Below are positions 6,745 to 15,696 of a DNA stretch of 64,000 nt, in pieces. How positions within the stretch are numbered: position 1 is the stretch's first letter; each line of letters begins with the position of its first letter. The position numbers and the translations under genes were made by a program. Origin of the DNA: Streptomonospora nanhaiensis (GTDB taxonomy: Bacteria > Actinomycetota > Actinomycetes > Streptosporangiales > Streptosporangiaceae). The DNA is taken from contig NZ_JACCFO010000001.1 in the NCBI RefSeq assembly GCF_013410565.1, positions 4,712,001 through 4,776,000 on the forward strand, read 5' to 3'. A model generated the notes under the pieces. The model searched no databases, had not been told where the DNA came from, and saw only the letters and a program-made list of their open reading frames with translations.

Positions 6745-8252
6745 GCGGCGCCCTCGCCGTCGGGGCCGGTGCCCTTGCCACGGGGGTCGGGGCCCTCGCC
6801 GCCGTCCTCGCCGTCGGGCCCGGCGCCGCCCTCGGGACCGGTGTCCTCGGCCCGCTCCCCGGCCTCGGCGGCCTCATCGGCCTCGGCGGACTCGGTGAAG
6901 CGGCTGATGTCGAGTTCGCCGACATCGGAGTCGGAGCGGCCCTGGACGAACGGCTCGGGGTTGTCGAGGTCGTCGCTGCCGGGCATGAGGTCGGGGTGCT
7001 CCCACACGGCGTCGCGGCCCTGGGCCCCGCGCGCGTCGGTCAGCGCCCGCCACAGCGCCGCGGCCTCGCGCAACCGCCGGGGCCGCAGCTCCAGGCCCAC
7101 CAGCGTGGCGAAGGTGTGCTCGGCCGGGCCGCCCGTGGCGCGGCGCCGCCGGATGGCCTCGCCCAGCGCCGCCGCGTGCGGCAGCCGGCCGTTGACGGAG
7201 TCGTCGACGACCACCGACAGCCAGCCCTCGACCAGCGCCAGCGTGGTCTCCAGCCGCGCCAGCGACGCCTTCTGCTGCGGGGTGTCCTGCGGCTGGAACA
7301 GGCCCTCGCCGTCGGCGCCGGACAGCGCCTCCTGCAGCGCCTCGGGGTTGCCGAGGTCGACCGAGCCCAGCCGCTCCTCCAGCGCGCTCATGTCGAAGGA
7401 CATGCCGTTGGCGTACTCCTCGACGAGGCTGAAGACGTGCGCGCGCAGCCACGGCACGTGCCCGAAGAGGCGGTGCAGCGCGACCTCGCGCGCCGCCAGG
7501 TAGAGCCGGATCTCGTCCTGGGGGATGCCCAGGCCCTCGCCGAAGGCGCGCACGCCGTCGGGCAGCAGCGCCGCCGTGCCCTCGCCGGCCAGCGGCACCC
7601 CGACGTCGGTGGAGCCCACGACCTCGCCGGCGAGTTCGCCGATGGCCTGGCCCGCCTGCTGGCCCACCAGCATGCCGCCCATCTGGCGGACCATGCCCAC
7701 CAGCGGCCCGGCCATGGACTGGACCTCGCCGGGGAGGTTCTGGCCCATGGACTCCACCAGCCGCGCGGTCAGCGGAGCGCACAGCCGCGACCAGGTGGGC
7801 ATGGTCTTCTCGACCCACTCCGCGCGGCTCCACGCCTGCGTGGTGTGCACGCCCGAGGGCAGCACCGTGGCCTCGTTGGTCCACAGGTCGGCCAGCTGCA
7901 GGGCCTCCTGCACCTTGGCGTAGTCGTGCGCCCCGACACTGGCATCGCCCTTCTGGGAGACGGTGTGCCGGGCGATGTTCTTGGCCGTGTCCCAGTTGAC
8001 CGAGCCGGACTCGGCCTGCTGCCCCGAGGGGGAGGACTGGGCGGCCATCATGTCGGCGAACTGGCGCAGCATCTGCGCCATCTGCTGGGGGTCGCCGAAG
8101 GGAAAGCCCCCTGGCATTCCGGGGTCGCCGCCACCCGGGACGCCACCGCCTGGGCCGCCGCTGCCGGCACCCGAGCCGGAGTCGCCCGACCGGCGCCCGG
8201 ACTCGTCGTCGGGGTCGTTCGGCATGCTGAAACCAAAGGGAAGGTCGCTCAC
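6741..8252 (-). CDS. zinc-dependent metalloprotease of the DUF2342 family
   Basis: A 503-residue actinobacterial protein. After a Gly/Pro-rich N-terminus (residues 1-55) comes the conserved helical domain (about 75-390) with the AAREVALHRLFGHVPW segment near residue 260, the family's modified metal-binding helix; the typical HExxH is absent and REVALHRLF stands in its place. The C-terminus from about 430 is a long acidic Glu/Gly tail. The family is annotated as metalloprotease-like and its biological role is not established. It is divergent from the epimerase gene and leads an operon with the NUDIX gene. Confidence 0.85.
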   Translation of the reverse strand: MSDLPFGFSMPNDPDDESGRRSGDSGSGAGSGGPGGGVPGGGDPGMPGGFPFGDPQQMAQMLRQFADMMAAQSSPSGQQAESGSVNWDTAKNIARHTVSQKGDASVGAHDYAKVQEALQLADLWTNEATVLPSGVHTTQAWSRAEWVEKTMPTWSRLCAPLTARLVESMGQNLPGEVQSMAGPLVGMVRQMGGMLVGQQAGQAIGELAGEVVGSTDVGVPLAGEGTAALLPDGVRAFGEGLGIPQDEIRLYLAAREVALHRLFGHVPWLRAHVFSLVEEYANGMSFDMSALEERLGSVDLGNPEALQEALSGADGEGLFQPQDTPQQKASLARLETTLALVEGWLSVVVDDSVNGRLPHAAALGEAIRRRRATGGPAEHTFATLVGLELRPRRLREAAALWRALTDARGAQGRDAVWEHPDLMPGSDDLDNPEPFVQGRSDSDVGELDISRFTESAEADEAAEAGERAEDTGPEGGAGPDGEDGGEGPDPRGKGTGPDGEGAA

Positions 8253-8314
8253 GATTAGACCTCAGGCAGGATTAGGTTTGTCTCCACTGTCACGTTAGCT
8301 GGGAGCCGCCCGGA

Positions 8315-9463
8315 GTGAATACCGAAAACAGCCAGGTTCGCCCACAGCACACCACCAGTCACGGCGCTCCCGTGGTGGCGGTCACCGGCGCTGACTGGGG
8401 CGTCGGCCGCTTGCTGGTGGAACGCCTGGTCACGGCAATGGGTTCCGGGCAGGTCCGGGAAATCGTCGCCATCACCGCCCGATCGGCGGTCGAGGACGGC
8501 GGCGCCGCACCGGCCGTCCCCGGCCTCACCTGGCGCACCGCCGACGTCCGCAGCCCCGCGCTCGCCGAGTGCCTGGCCGGCGTCGACGTCCTGGTGCACA
8601 CCGACGTGGACCGCTCCCTGGAGACCCCCGGGAAGAAGCGGCGGGCCGGCAACATCCGCGCCGCCCAGACCGTGCTCACCGCCGCGGCGGCGCTGCGGGT
8701 GCCCCGGGCGGTGCTGGTCACCGGCACCATGGTGCACGGCGCCGACCCCGCCAACCCGGTGCCCATGCCCGAGGACAGCGAGGTCGGCACCGAGACCGGC
8801 GCCGGGCTGGTGGGCGACCTCGTCGAGATCGAGGACCTCGCCCAGCGCGCGCGCCGGGCCCACCCGGGCCTGTCGGTGACCGTGGTGCGCCCCGCGCCCC
8901 TGGTCGGCCCGGGCCTCGACACCGCGCTCACCCGGCACTTCGCGGCGCCGCGCCTGCTCACGGTGCGCGGCCACGAGCAGAGCTGGCAGTTCTGCCACGT
9001 CGAGGACCTCGCCGACGCGCTGGCCTTCGTGGTCGCGCACGGCGTGGAGGGCAAGGGCGGCGCGCTGGCGGTGGGCTGCGAGGGCGCCCTGCCCCAGCGC
9101 GCGGCCGAGGAGACCGCCGGGCTGCGCCGGTTCGAACTCCCCGCCAACGTGGTCTTCGGCGCCACCCACCGGCTGCACCAGGTCGGGTTCACCCCGGCCT
9201 CGGCGCAGGAGGTCAAGTTCCTGGTCTACCCCTGTGTGGTCGACTGCACCACTCTGCGCGAGGCCGGCTGGCGGCCCTCCTACGACAACGAGGCGGCGCT
9301 GCGGGCGCTTCTGGAGGCGCGCGACGGCAGGGCGGCACTCGTGGGGCGCCACGTGGGCCGCAAGGAGGTCACCATTACCGCGGCGAGCGCGGCCGGTGCC
9401 GCGGCGGCCGCCATCGGCACCGCCGCGGCAGTCCACCACCTGCGCAAACGCCGCTCCCGGTGA
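8315..9463 (+). CDS. NAD(P)-dependent epimerase/dehydratase family protein (extended SDR)
   Basis: A 382-residue Rossmann protein. The nucleotide-binding turn VAVTGADWGVGRLL lies near residues 21-34, LVTGTMVHG near 132 marks the fourth strand, and the WQFCHVEDLADAL segment near 230 is typical of NAD-dependent epimerases. The classic YxxxK is not obvious, so catalysis is uncertain. The end carries an Ala-rich hydrophobic helix followed by a basic tail, which could anchor it to the membrane. The GTG at 8315 has only a weak ribosome site; a GTG at 8371, just before the Rossmann strand, is possible. Confidence 0.8.
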   Translation: MNTENSQVRPQHTTSHGAPVVAVTGADWGVGRLLVERLVTAMGSGQVREIVAITARSAVEDGGAAPAVPGLTWRTADVRSPALAECLAGVDVLVHTDVDRSLETPGKKRRAGNIRAAQTVLTAAAALRVPRAVLVTGTMVHGADPANPVPMPEDSEVGTETGAGLVGDLVEIEDLAQRARRAHPGLSVTVVRPAPLVGPGLDTALTRHFAAPRLLTVRGHEQSWQFCHVEDLADALAFVVAHGVEGKGGALAVGCEGALPQRAAEETAGLRRFELPANVVFGATHRLHQVGFTPASAQEVKFLVYPCVVDCTTLREAGWRPSYDNEAALRALLEARDGRAALVGRHVGRKEVTITAASAAGAAAAAIGTAAAVHHLRKRRSR

Positions 9464-9588
9464 CCCCGCCCGGGCCCCGCCGCCGGGCGCGGCGGGCGGC
9501 CGGGCCCCGCGGCCCGCGCGGCGGGCGCGGCCGACACCGGCCCCGCGGGACCGGCGCGGGGACGAGCCGGGTTGATACGGTCGAAACC

Positions 9589-10026
9589 GTGGATGCAATC
9601 ACCCTGGTAGGACTGCGCGAAACCCCCCTCTCCATCGACGAGGTCGTCTCGGCGGTGGGCGACCCCCGCGCGGGCGGCACGGCGTTCTTCGTCGGGACCG
9701 TCCGCGACCACGACCACGGCCGCGACGTGGTGCGGCTGTCCTACTCCGCCCATCCCAGCGCCGAGTCGGAGATGCGGCGCGTGATGGAGAAGGTCGTCGC
9801 CGACACCGCCGGCCACAGCCGCCCGGTCTGCCGGGTGGCGGCGCTGCACCGCGTCGGCGAACTCCGCATCGGCGACACCGCCGTGGTGGTCGCGGCCGCC
9901 GCCGGCCACCGCGACGAGGCGTTCGCGGCCTGCCGCCGCCTCATCGACGACATCAAGGCCGAGGTCCCGATCTGGAAGCACCAGGAGTTCTCCGACGGCG
10001 GCGCCGAGTGGGTGGGCGCCGAGTAG
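9589..10026 (+). CDS. moaE: molybdopterin synthase catalytic subunit MoaE
   Basis: A 145-residue MoaE, the large subunit that moves sulfur from MoaD thiocarboxylate onto precursor Z to give molybdopterin. Visible hallmarks are GGTAFFVGTVRDHD near residue 28, the HRVGELRIGD segment near 90 and the IKAEVPIWKHQEF motif near 125 with the catalytic lysines. The GTG at 9589 follows a TACGGT hexamer by seven bases with no Shine-Dalgarno, so the message is probably leaderless. No other molybdenum cofactor gene is nearby. Confidence 0.93.
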   Translation: MDAITLVGLRETPLSIDEVVSAVGDPRAGGTAFFVGTVRDHDHGRDVVRLSYSAHPSAESEMRRVMEKVVADTAGHSRPVCRVAALHRVGELRIGDTAVVVAAAAGHRDEAFAACRRLIDDIKAEVPIWKHQEFSDGGAEWVGAE

Positions 10027-10099
10027 CCCCCGTGCGGCCGCCGCGGCCCGCGGGCGGGCGGTGAGACCGGCCCCACCGGGCACCTTTAGGCTGTGCAGC

Positions 10100-11155
10100 A
10101 TGTTCCGTCGCGCTATGACCCTGATCGCCGCGGTCGTGCTGTTGACCGGCTTCGGTGTGGCGGGGGCCTTCCTCCCCGTGCCCTACCTCGTGGCCTCGCC
10201 GGGTGTGGCGCTGGACACCCTGGGCGAGGCCGACGGCGAGCCGGTCATCCGGATCGACGGCACCCGCAGCTACGAGCACGACGGCGAGCTGTCCATGGTC
10301 ACGGTGCAGTACGCCGGCGGGCCGGGCACGCGCATGGACCTGTTCACGGTGCTGGGCGCGTGGCTGTCGCCCAGCCAGGCGGTGCTGCCCGAGGAGGCGC
10401 TGTTCCCGCCGGACCAGACCATCGAGGAGATCACCGAGTCCCAGACCCTGGAGATGAACGACTCCCAGATGAACGCCACGGCGGCGGCGCTCAACCAGCT
10501 GAACATCGACTACGAGACCCGCGCCTACGTGGCCCGGGTGGTCGAGGACATGCCGGCCCACGGCGAGCTGCGCGAGGGCGACGTCATCACCGAGGTCGAC
10601 GGCGAGGCGGTCGGCGACAAGGACGAGGCGGTGGAGCTGGTCGGCGACCGCGAGCCCGGCGACCCGGTGCGGCTGACCCTGCGGCGCGACGGCCGGACCG
10701 TGCGCACCGAGCTGGAGACCACCCGCAACGAGGAGGGCGACCCCGTGGTCGGGGTGCTCATCGCCGACCGGATGGACTTCCCCATCGAGGTCGACATCAG
10801 CGTGGGCGAGATCGGCGGGCCCAGCGCCGGCATGATGTTCGCCCTGGGGATCATGGACCGCCTCAGCCAGGAGGGCCTGACCGGCGGGCACGACATCGCC
10901 GGCACCGGCACCATCACCCCCGAGGGCGAGGTGGGCGGTGTCAGCGGCGTGGCGCAGAAGATGGTCAGCGCCGAGCGGCTGGGCGCGGAGTACTTCCTGG
11001 TGGCCGAGGACAGCTGCCCGCAGACCTTCGACTCCGCCGCCGCCGGCGAGATCGAGGTGGTGCGGGTGGCCGACCTGCAGGACGCGGTCGACGCCCTGGA
11101 GACCATCCGCTCCGGCGAGAACCTGGACGACCTGCCGCGCTGCGCCCCGCGGTAG
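10100..11155 (+). CDS. PDZ-domain Lon-like serine protease, membrane anchored (YlbL-like)
   Basis: A 351-residue protein with one N-terminal membrane anchor (about residues 7-25), a PDZ domain (about 145-225) and a C-terminal S16 Lon-type protease domain. The Ser-Lys dyad is visible: S242 in GPSAGMM and K287 in VAQKMV, with the spacing known from Lon. The enzyme should act outside the membrane on exported proteins. A TAGGCT hexamer at 10087-10092 ends seven bases before the ATG and no Shine-Dalgarno is present, so translation probably starts at the 5' end of the message. It stands next to the UPF0182 gene, an arrangement common in actinobacteria. Confidence 0.9.
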   Translation: MFRRAMTLIAAVVLLTGFGVAGAFLPVPYLVASPGVALDTLGEADGEPVIRIDGTRSYEHDGELSMVTVQYAGGPGTRMDLFTVLGAWLSPSQAVLPEEALFPPDQTIEEITESQTLEMNDSQMNATAAALNQLNIDYETRAYVARVVEDMPAHGELREGDVITEVDGEAVGDKDEAVELVGDREPGDPVRLTLRRDGRTVRTELETTRNEEGDPVVGVLIADRMDFPIEVDISVGEIGGPSAGMMFALGIMDRLSQEGLTGGHDIAGTGTITPEGEVGGVSGVAQKMVSAERLGAEYFLVAEDSCPQTFDSAAAGEIEVVRVADLQDAVDALETIRSGENLDDLPRCAPR

Positions 11156-11194
11156 GCACCCGCGGCTTTGCGGCAGGGCCCGGCGCCCGGTCTG

Positions 11195-11791
11195 CTAGTC
11201 GTCGTCCTCCAGCGTCAGCGCCAGCGCCGAGGTCAGCGCCGGCACCAGGTCCTGGCCGTTGAGCACCTGGTCGTCGGAGTCGTGGCTGCGCATGCGCAGC
11301 GCGGAGTGGCGGCTGCCGTCGCGCAGCACGCCCGCGACCATGCGGATCTCCTCGGCGCCCTCCTGGGCGCCGGCCCACTGCGCGGCGTCGGCGCCGCGCG
11401 GCGGCTCCAGCGTGACGTCGGAGCCCTTGAGCACCAGGCGCTCCATCACCAGCGCGCACCCGGTGACCGCCTCGGGCCAGGCCATGCGGCCCAGCGCCTC
11501 CTCCAGCGGGATGTCGGGCGGCAGCGGCTCCTGCTCCACCGGGGTGAGGTCGTCGGCGTCGACCGCCCCGCTCAGGCCCAGCATCTCGGCCAGCGCGGGC
11601 TCGCGCTCCAGCAGGACGGTGGTGGCCACCAGCGCGTAGACGCGGATCGGCTGGTCCCAGCCCTGCCCGGCGGCGTGGCGCTCCAGCTCCATGACGGCGT
11701 CGCGAATGTTGAAAGGCACCTCTCCATGGTGGCGCAGCGCCGAAGCGGAACCGACCGGAACCAGCGGTTCCCCAGGAGTAAAGTCGGACAC
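11195..11791 (-). CDS. PPA1309 family protein
   Basis: A 198-residue actinobacterial protein with the family core from about residue 26: RDAVMELERHAAGQGWDQPIRV, then an ALV segment and the EEALGRMAWPEAVTGCALVMERL block, where the conserved tryptophan and cysteine lie. Function is unknown; the family commonly sits between the PDZ protease and UPF0182 genes, as here. The GTG at 11791 gives a 25-residue extension over the conserved core; an internal GTG at 11719 with GGAGAG is an alternative start. Confidence 0.82.
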   Translation of the reverse strand: MSDFTPGEPLVPVGSASALRHHGEVPFNIRDAVMELERHAAGQGWDQPIRVYALVATTVLLEREPALAEMLGLSGAVDADDLTPVEQEPLPPDIPLEEALGRMAWPEAVTGCALVMERLVLKGSDVTLEPPRGADAAQWAGAQEGAEEIRMVAGVLRDGSRHSALRMRSHDSDDQVLNGQDLVPALTSALALTLEDDD

Positions 11792-11957
11792 CAGCGCGTC
11801 CGATGCGGGGCCGAATCCCGGTTGATGTCATGTTGTCATCGCTTCGGCGGGCGGCTTCGGGAACCCCGGACCCGCCCACTAAGTTGCCGATACCGAGGGA
11901 CGTCCGTTCCGCGTCCGAACGCAGTGCCACTCAACGTGCCAATCAAGAGGGGGAGGC

Positions 11958-14900
11958 GTGACCTTCCGATCGCCCGGCGCACCGTCTGCGCGTATGCCTC
12001 GACGATCTCGGTTGCTCGCGCCTGTCGCGGTGGCCGTGGTCGTCATCGCCGCGGGACTGCTGACCGCCGCGAACTTCTGGACCGACTACCTGTGGTTCGA
12101 CTCCGTCGGGTACACGTCCGTCTACCTCACCGAACTCCGCACCCGCGCGCTGCTGTTCGCCGCCGGGGCGGTGCTGATGGGCGTGGCGGTGGGCGTGAGC
12201 ATGTACGTCGCCTACCGCACGCGCCCCCTGGCGCCGCCGCTGAGCCCCGAGCAGCAGGGCCTGGCCCGCTACCGGATGTCCGTGGACCCGCGCCGGCGGG
12301 TGTTCTTCTGGGTGATCGTGGCGGGCCTGGCGCTGCTGACCGGGGCCTCGGCCAGCGGTGAGTGGGGCACCTACCTGCAGTTCGCCAACAGCCAGAGCTT
12401 CGGGGTCACCGACCCCCAGTTCGACCGCGACATCTCGTTCTACACCTTCGTCTACCCGTTCCTGCGGGTGCTGCTGGCCTACGCCTTCGCCGCCGTGGTG
12501 CTGGCGTTCATCGCCGCGGTGGTGGTGCACTACCTCTACGGCGGCGTGCGGCTGCAGAGCCAGGGCCAGCGGGCCACCCCGGCCGCGCGGGTGCACCTGT
12601 CGGTGCTGCTGGGCGTCTTCGTGCTGCTGCGGGCCGCGGCCTACTGGCTGGACCAGTACGGCCTGGTGTTCTCCGACCGCGGCTACACCTTCGGCGCCTC
12701 CTACACCGACGTCAACGCGGTGCTCTACGCCGTGATCATCCTGTCGGTGATCTCGGTGGTCTGCGCCCTGCTGTTCTTCGCCAACATCTACGTGCGCAAC
12801 GTGATGATGCCGGTGGCCAGCCTCGGCCTGCTGGTGCTGTCGGCCATCCTCATCGGCGGCATCTACCCCGCCATCGTCCAGCAGTTCCAGGTCAGCCCCA
12901 ACGAGCAGCGCGCCGAGCGCCCGTTCATCGAGCGCACCATCGACGCCACCCGCGCCGCCTACGGCATCGACGACGCCGAGGTCATCGACTACGACGCGCA
13001 GACCGAGCTGACCCCCGAGGAGCTGTCGGCCGAGGCGGCGACCATCCCCAGTGTGCGGCTGATCGACCCCTCGGTGGTCTCCCAGACCTTCCAGCAGATG
13101 CAGCAGGTCCGCGGCTTCTACCGGTTCCCCGAGGTCCTCGACGTCGACCGCTACACCGACTCCGAGGGCAACAGCGTCGACACCATCATCGCCGCCCGCG
13201 AGCTGGAGGGCCCGCCCTCCGACCAGGACAACTGGCTGACCCGCCACACCGTCTACACCCACGGGTTCGGGATCGTGGCCGCCGCCGGCAACCAGGTCGA
13301 CGACCAGGGCCGCCCGGTCTTCACCGAGTACAACATCCCGCCCGAGGGCGAGCTGTCCGACGTCGTGGGCGAGTACGAGCCGCGCATCTACTTCGGGCGC
13401 GAGGGCGCCGAGTACGTCATCGTCAACGCCGAGCCCGAGTACGACTACCCGCTCGGCGGCGGCGGTGAGGACGTCCCCACCACCGAGGACGCCGGCACCC
13501 CCGAGGGCGACCCCTCGCCCGACAACGCCAACGCCCCGGCCCAGGCCGACGCGCAGGGCGACCAGGGCGGCGCGGAGGAGTCCCCCGAGGAGTCGCCCGA
13601 GGGCGGCGCCACCGAGGGCGCCGAGGAGTCCCCGGCCGCCGACCAGGAGGGCGGCGGCGGCTCCCAGGACCCCGAGAGCAGCCAGGCCACCAACCGCTAC
13701 GACGGCGAGGGCGGCGTCCAGCTCAGCAACTTCTTCGTCCGGATCCTGTACGCGCTGCGCTACCAGGAGCCCGACATCCTGCTGAACAACGCGATCACCG
13801 GCGACTCCCAGATCATCTACGAGCGCGACCCCGCCGACCGCGTGGAGCAGGTGGCGCCGTTCCTGACCGCCGACGGCAAGCCCTACCCGGCGATCGTCGA
13901 CGGCCGGGTGCTGTGGATCGTGGACGCCTACACGACCTCCAACATGTACCCCTACTCGGAGCGGATCGACCTCGCCGACGCCACCGAGGACACGTTCACC
14001 CAGAGCACCGACACCGTCAACGCGCTGCCGGGCCACCAGGTGAACTACATCCGCAACTCGGTCAAGGCCACGGTCGACGCCTACGACGGCACGGTGACCC
14101 TCTACGGCTGGGACGAGGACGACCCGGTCCTGCAGACCTGGTCCAACGCGTTCCCCGGTGTCATCACCGACCGCGACGAGATCGACGACGAGCTGATGGA
14201 GCACCTGCGCTACCCCGACGACCTCGTCAAGGTGCAGCGCGAGATGCTGCGCCGCTACCACATCACCGACCCCGACGCCTTCTACGGCGGCCAGGACTTC
14301 TGGAACGTGCCCTCCGACCCCACCGCCGAGGGCGAGGGCGCCAGCCCCGAGCCGCCCTACCGGCAGACCATCGGGTTCCCCGGCCAGGAGGAGCCCACGT
14401 TCTCGGTCACCTCGACGTTCGTGCCGCGCGGCCGCGAGAACCTCGCCGGGTTCCTCTCGGTCAACAGCGACGCCACGTCCGACGACTACGGGTCGCTGCG
14501 CATCCTGAGCCTGCCGCAGGACACCGTGGTCATGGGTCCGGGTCAGGTGCAGGCCCAGTTCGCCGCCGACGACGCGATCCGCGACGAGCTGCTGCCGCTG
14601 CAGCAGAGCGACCAGTCGCGGATCATCTACGGCAACCTGCTCACCCTGCCCTTCGCCGACGGCCTGCTCTACGTCGAGCCGCTGTACGTCCAGGCCGAGG
14701 GCAGCCAGACCTCCTACCCGCTGCTGCAGAAGGTCATGGTGGGCTTCGGCGAGCAGGTGGCCATCGGCAACAACCTCCAGGAGGCGCTGAACAACCTCTT
14801 CGAGGAGGGCGGCCCGCTGGAGGAGGAGCCCCAGCCCGAGGGCGACACCGGCGAGGGCGGCGGCGGAGGCGGCGACGGCGACCTCGCCGCGGCCCTCGAG

Positions 14901-15029
14901 GACGCCTCGCAGGCCTACGAGGAGGGCCAGGAGGCGCTGCAGGACGGCGACTTCACCGCCTACGACGAGGCCAACGACCGCCTCGCCGAGGCCCTGGAGC
15001 GCGCCGAGGAGGCCGCCGGCCAGGAGTGA
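11958..15029 (+). CDS. UPF0182 family large membrane protein
   Basis: A 1023-residue protein. The first 310 residues hold about seven hydrophobic segments separated by short loops, including an LTAANFWTDYLWFDSVGY motif early on that is typical of UPF0182. The rest is a large domain predicted outside the membrane. Residues about 500-575 are an acidic low-complexity insert rich in Glu, Pro, Ser and Gly, and a second acidic Gly-rich segment precedes a charged helical C-terminus. The role of the family is unknown. GGGGGAGG before the GTG at 11958 gives a good start. Confidence 0.92.
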   Translation: MTFRSPGAPSARMPRRSRLLAPVAVAVVVIAAGLLTAANFWTDYLWFDSVGYTSVYLTELRTRALLFAAGAVLMGVAVGVSMYVAYRTRPLAPPLSPEQQGLARYRMSVDPRRRVFFWVIVAGLALLTGASASGEWGTYLQFANSQSFGVTDPQFDRDISFYTFVYPFLRVLLAYAFAAVVLAFIAAVVVHYLYGGVRLQSQGQRATPAARVHLSVLLGVFVLLRAAAYWLDQYGLVFSDRGYTFGASYTDVNAVLYAVIILSVISVVCALLFFANIYVRNVMMPVASLGLLVLSAILIGGIYPAIVQQFQVSPNEQRAERPFIERTIDATRAAYGIDDAEVIDYDAQTELTPEELSAEAATIPSVRLIDPSVVSQTFQQMQQVRGFYRFPEVLDVDRYTDSEGNSVDTIIAARELEGPPSDQDNWLTRHTVYTHGFGIVAAAGNQVDDQGRPVFTEYNIPPEGELSDVVGEYEPRIYFGREGAEYVIVNAEPEYDYPLGGGGEDVPTTEDAGTPEGDPSPDNANAPAQADAQGDQGGAEESPEESPEGGATEGAEESPAADQEGGGGSQDPESSQATNRYDGEGGVQLSNFFVRILYALRYQEPDILLNNAITGDSQIIYERDPADRVEQVAPFLTADGKPYPAIVDGRVLWIVDAYTTSNMYPYSERIDLADATEDTFTQSTDTVNALPGHQVNYIRNSVKATVDAYDGTVTLYGWDEDDPVLQTWSNAFPGVITDRDEIDDELMEHLRYPDDLVKVQREMLRRYHITDPDAFYGGQDFWNVPSDPTAEGEGASPEPPYRQTIGFPGQEEPTFSVTSTFVPRGRENLAGFLSVNSDATSDDYGSLRILSLPQDTVVMGPGQVQAQFAADDAIRDELLPLQQSDQSRIIYGNLLTLPFADGLLYVEPLYVQAEGSQTSYPLLQKVMVGFGEQVAIGNNLQEALNNLFEEGGPLEEEPQPEGDTGEGGGGGGDGDLAAALEDASQAYEEGQEALQDGDFTAYDEANDRLAEALERAEEAAGQE

Positions 15030-15096
15030 TCCGGCGCCGGCGCGAGCCCGGCGGCCGGGCGGGGGGCCTTCCCCGTTCGGCCGCCGGGTTTTCGAT

Positions 15097-15125
15097 TTGG
15101 CGTTGGCGTGCGGAAACGATAGTGT
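15097..15125 (+). promoter_or_regulatory. promoter of initiator tRNA gene 1
   Basis: A -35 TTGGCG (15097-15102), 17-bp spacer and -10 TAGTGT (15120-15125) precede the first tRNA by 13 bases. The block from TTCGATTTGG onward is repeated before the second tRNA, which supports its role. Confidence 0.7.
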
Positions 15126-15138
15126 GAAGCCATCGCAA

Positions 15139-15215
15139 CGCGGGGTGGAGCAGTTCGGTAGCTCGCTGGGCTCATAACCCAGAGGTCGCAGGTTCAAATC
15201 CTGTCCCCGCTACCA
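15139..15215 (+). tRNA. initiator tRNA-fMet (CAT), copy 1
   Basis: A 77-base tRNA including an encoded CCA. The acceptor stem has an unpaired first base (C1 against T72), and the anticodon stem carries three consecutive G:C pairs (GGG/CCC) around CTCATAA; both are features of initiator tRNA. The T arm GGTTCAAATCC is intact. It is identical to the copy at 15328. Confidence 0.97.
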
Positions 15216-15218
15216 CGC

Positions 15219-15254
15219 CGATGCGGCCCGGATCACACGGTCCGGGCCGCATCG
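15219..15254 (+). terminator. hairpin after tRNA-fMet copy 1
   Basis: CGATGCGGCCCGGA (15219-15232) pairs perfectly with TCCGGGCCGCATCG (15241-15254) across an 8-base loop, starting four bases after the CCA end. No T-run follows, as is common in high-GC actinobacteria. Confidence 0.75.
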
Positions 15255-15285
15255 CGTTGCGCTGCCCGGGCCTTTGGTATTCGAT

Positions 15286-15314
15286 TTGGTGTTGCGGCGC
15301 GCAGGCGATAAAGT
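15286..15314 (+). promoter_or_regulatory. promoter of initiator tRNA gene 2
   Basis: A -35 TTGGTG (15286-15291), 17-bp spacer and -10 TAAAGT (15309-15314) precede the second tRNA by 13 bases. Layout and flanking bases match the first promoter. Confidence 0.7.
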
Positions 15315-15327
15315 AAAGACACACCAA

Positions 15328-15404
15328 CGCGGGGTGGAGCAGTTCGGTAGCTCGCTGGGCTCATAACCCAGAGGTCGCAGGTTCAAATCCTGTCCCCGCT
15401 ACCA
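15328..15404 (+). tRNA. initiator tRNA-fMet (CAT), copy 2
   Basis: Identical in all 77 bases to the copy at 15139, with encoded CCA, the C1/T72 mismatch and the three G:C anticodon-stem pairs of initiator tRNA. It has its own promoter and its own hairpin, so the pair is two independent units rather than one transcript. Confidence 0.97.
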
Positions 15405-15413
15405 GCGAAAAGA

Positions 15414-15441
15414 CGCCCGGTGCTCATCTGAGCGCCGGGCG
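15414..15441 (+). terminator. hairpin after tRNA-fMet copy 2
   Basis: CGCCCGGTGCTCA (15414-15426) pairs with TGAGCGCCGGGCG (15429-15441) with one G-T pair and a very short loop, ten bases after the CCA end. The remaining 255 bases to the lipoprotein gene hold no gene that I can see. Confidence 0.72.
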
Positions 15442-15696
15442 ACTTCGCGTTTCCGCCGGTTCGGGGTTCTGCCGCCGCGGCGTTTTCCGGGATTACCGCC
15501 GCACGGCGGCCGCGCCCTTTTTCGCGCTTGCGTGCCTTCCGTGCCCGCCGCGCTTTCCGTGCGGGCTCACCGCGTTTCGGCGCCGGTCCGGATTCCCCCG
15601 CGGCGCGGGCTGCGGCGGCGGCCCGCGAGGGCGGCCGCGCCCGCCGGAGGCGGCGGGCGCCGCCGCACCGCACCGGGCGGCGCGGCGGCCCGGCCG

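Noticed and set aside
11943-15197. 1084-codon open frame on the minus strand opposite UPF0182
   Set aside because: It is a mirror frame of a high-GC gene, rich in Val/Gly/Leu/His, with no domain; the plus-strand UPF0182 protein has clear family features and a ribosome site.
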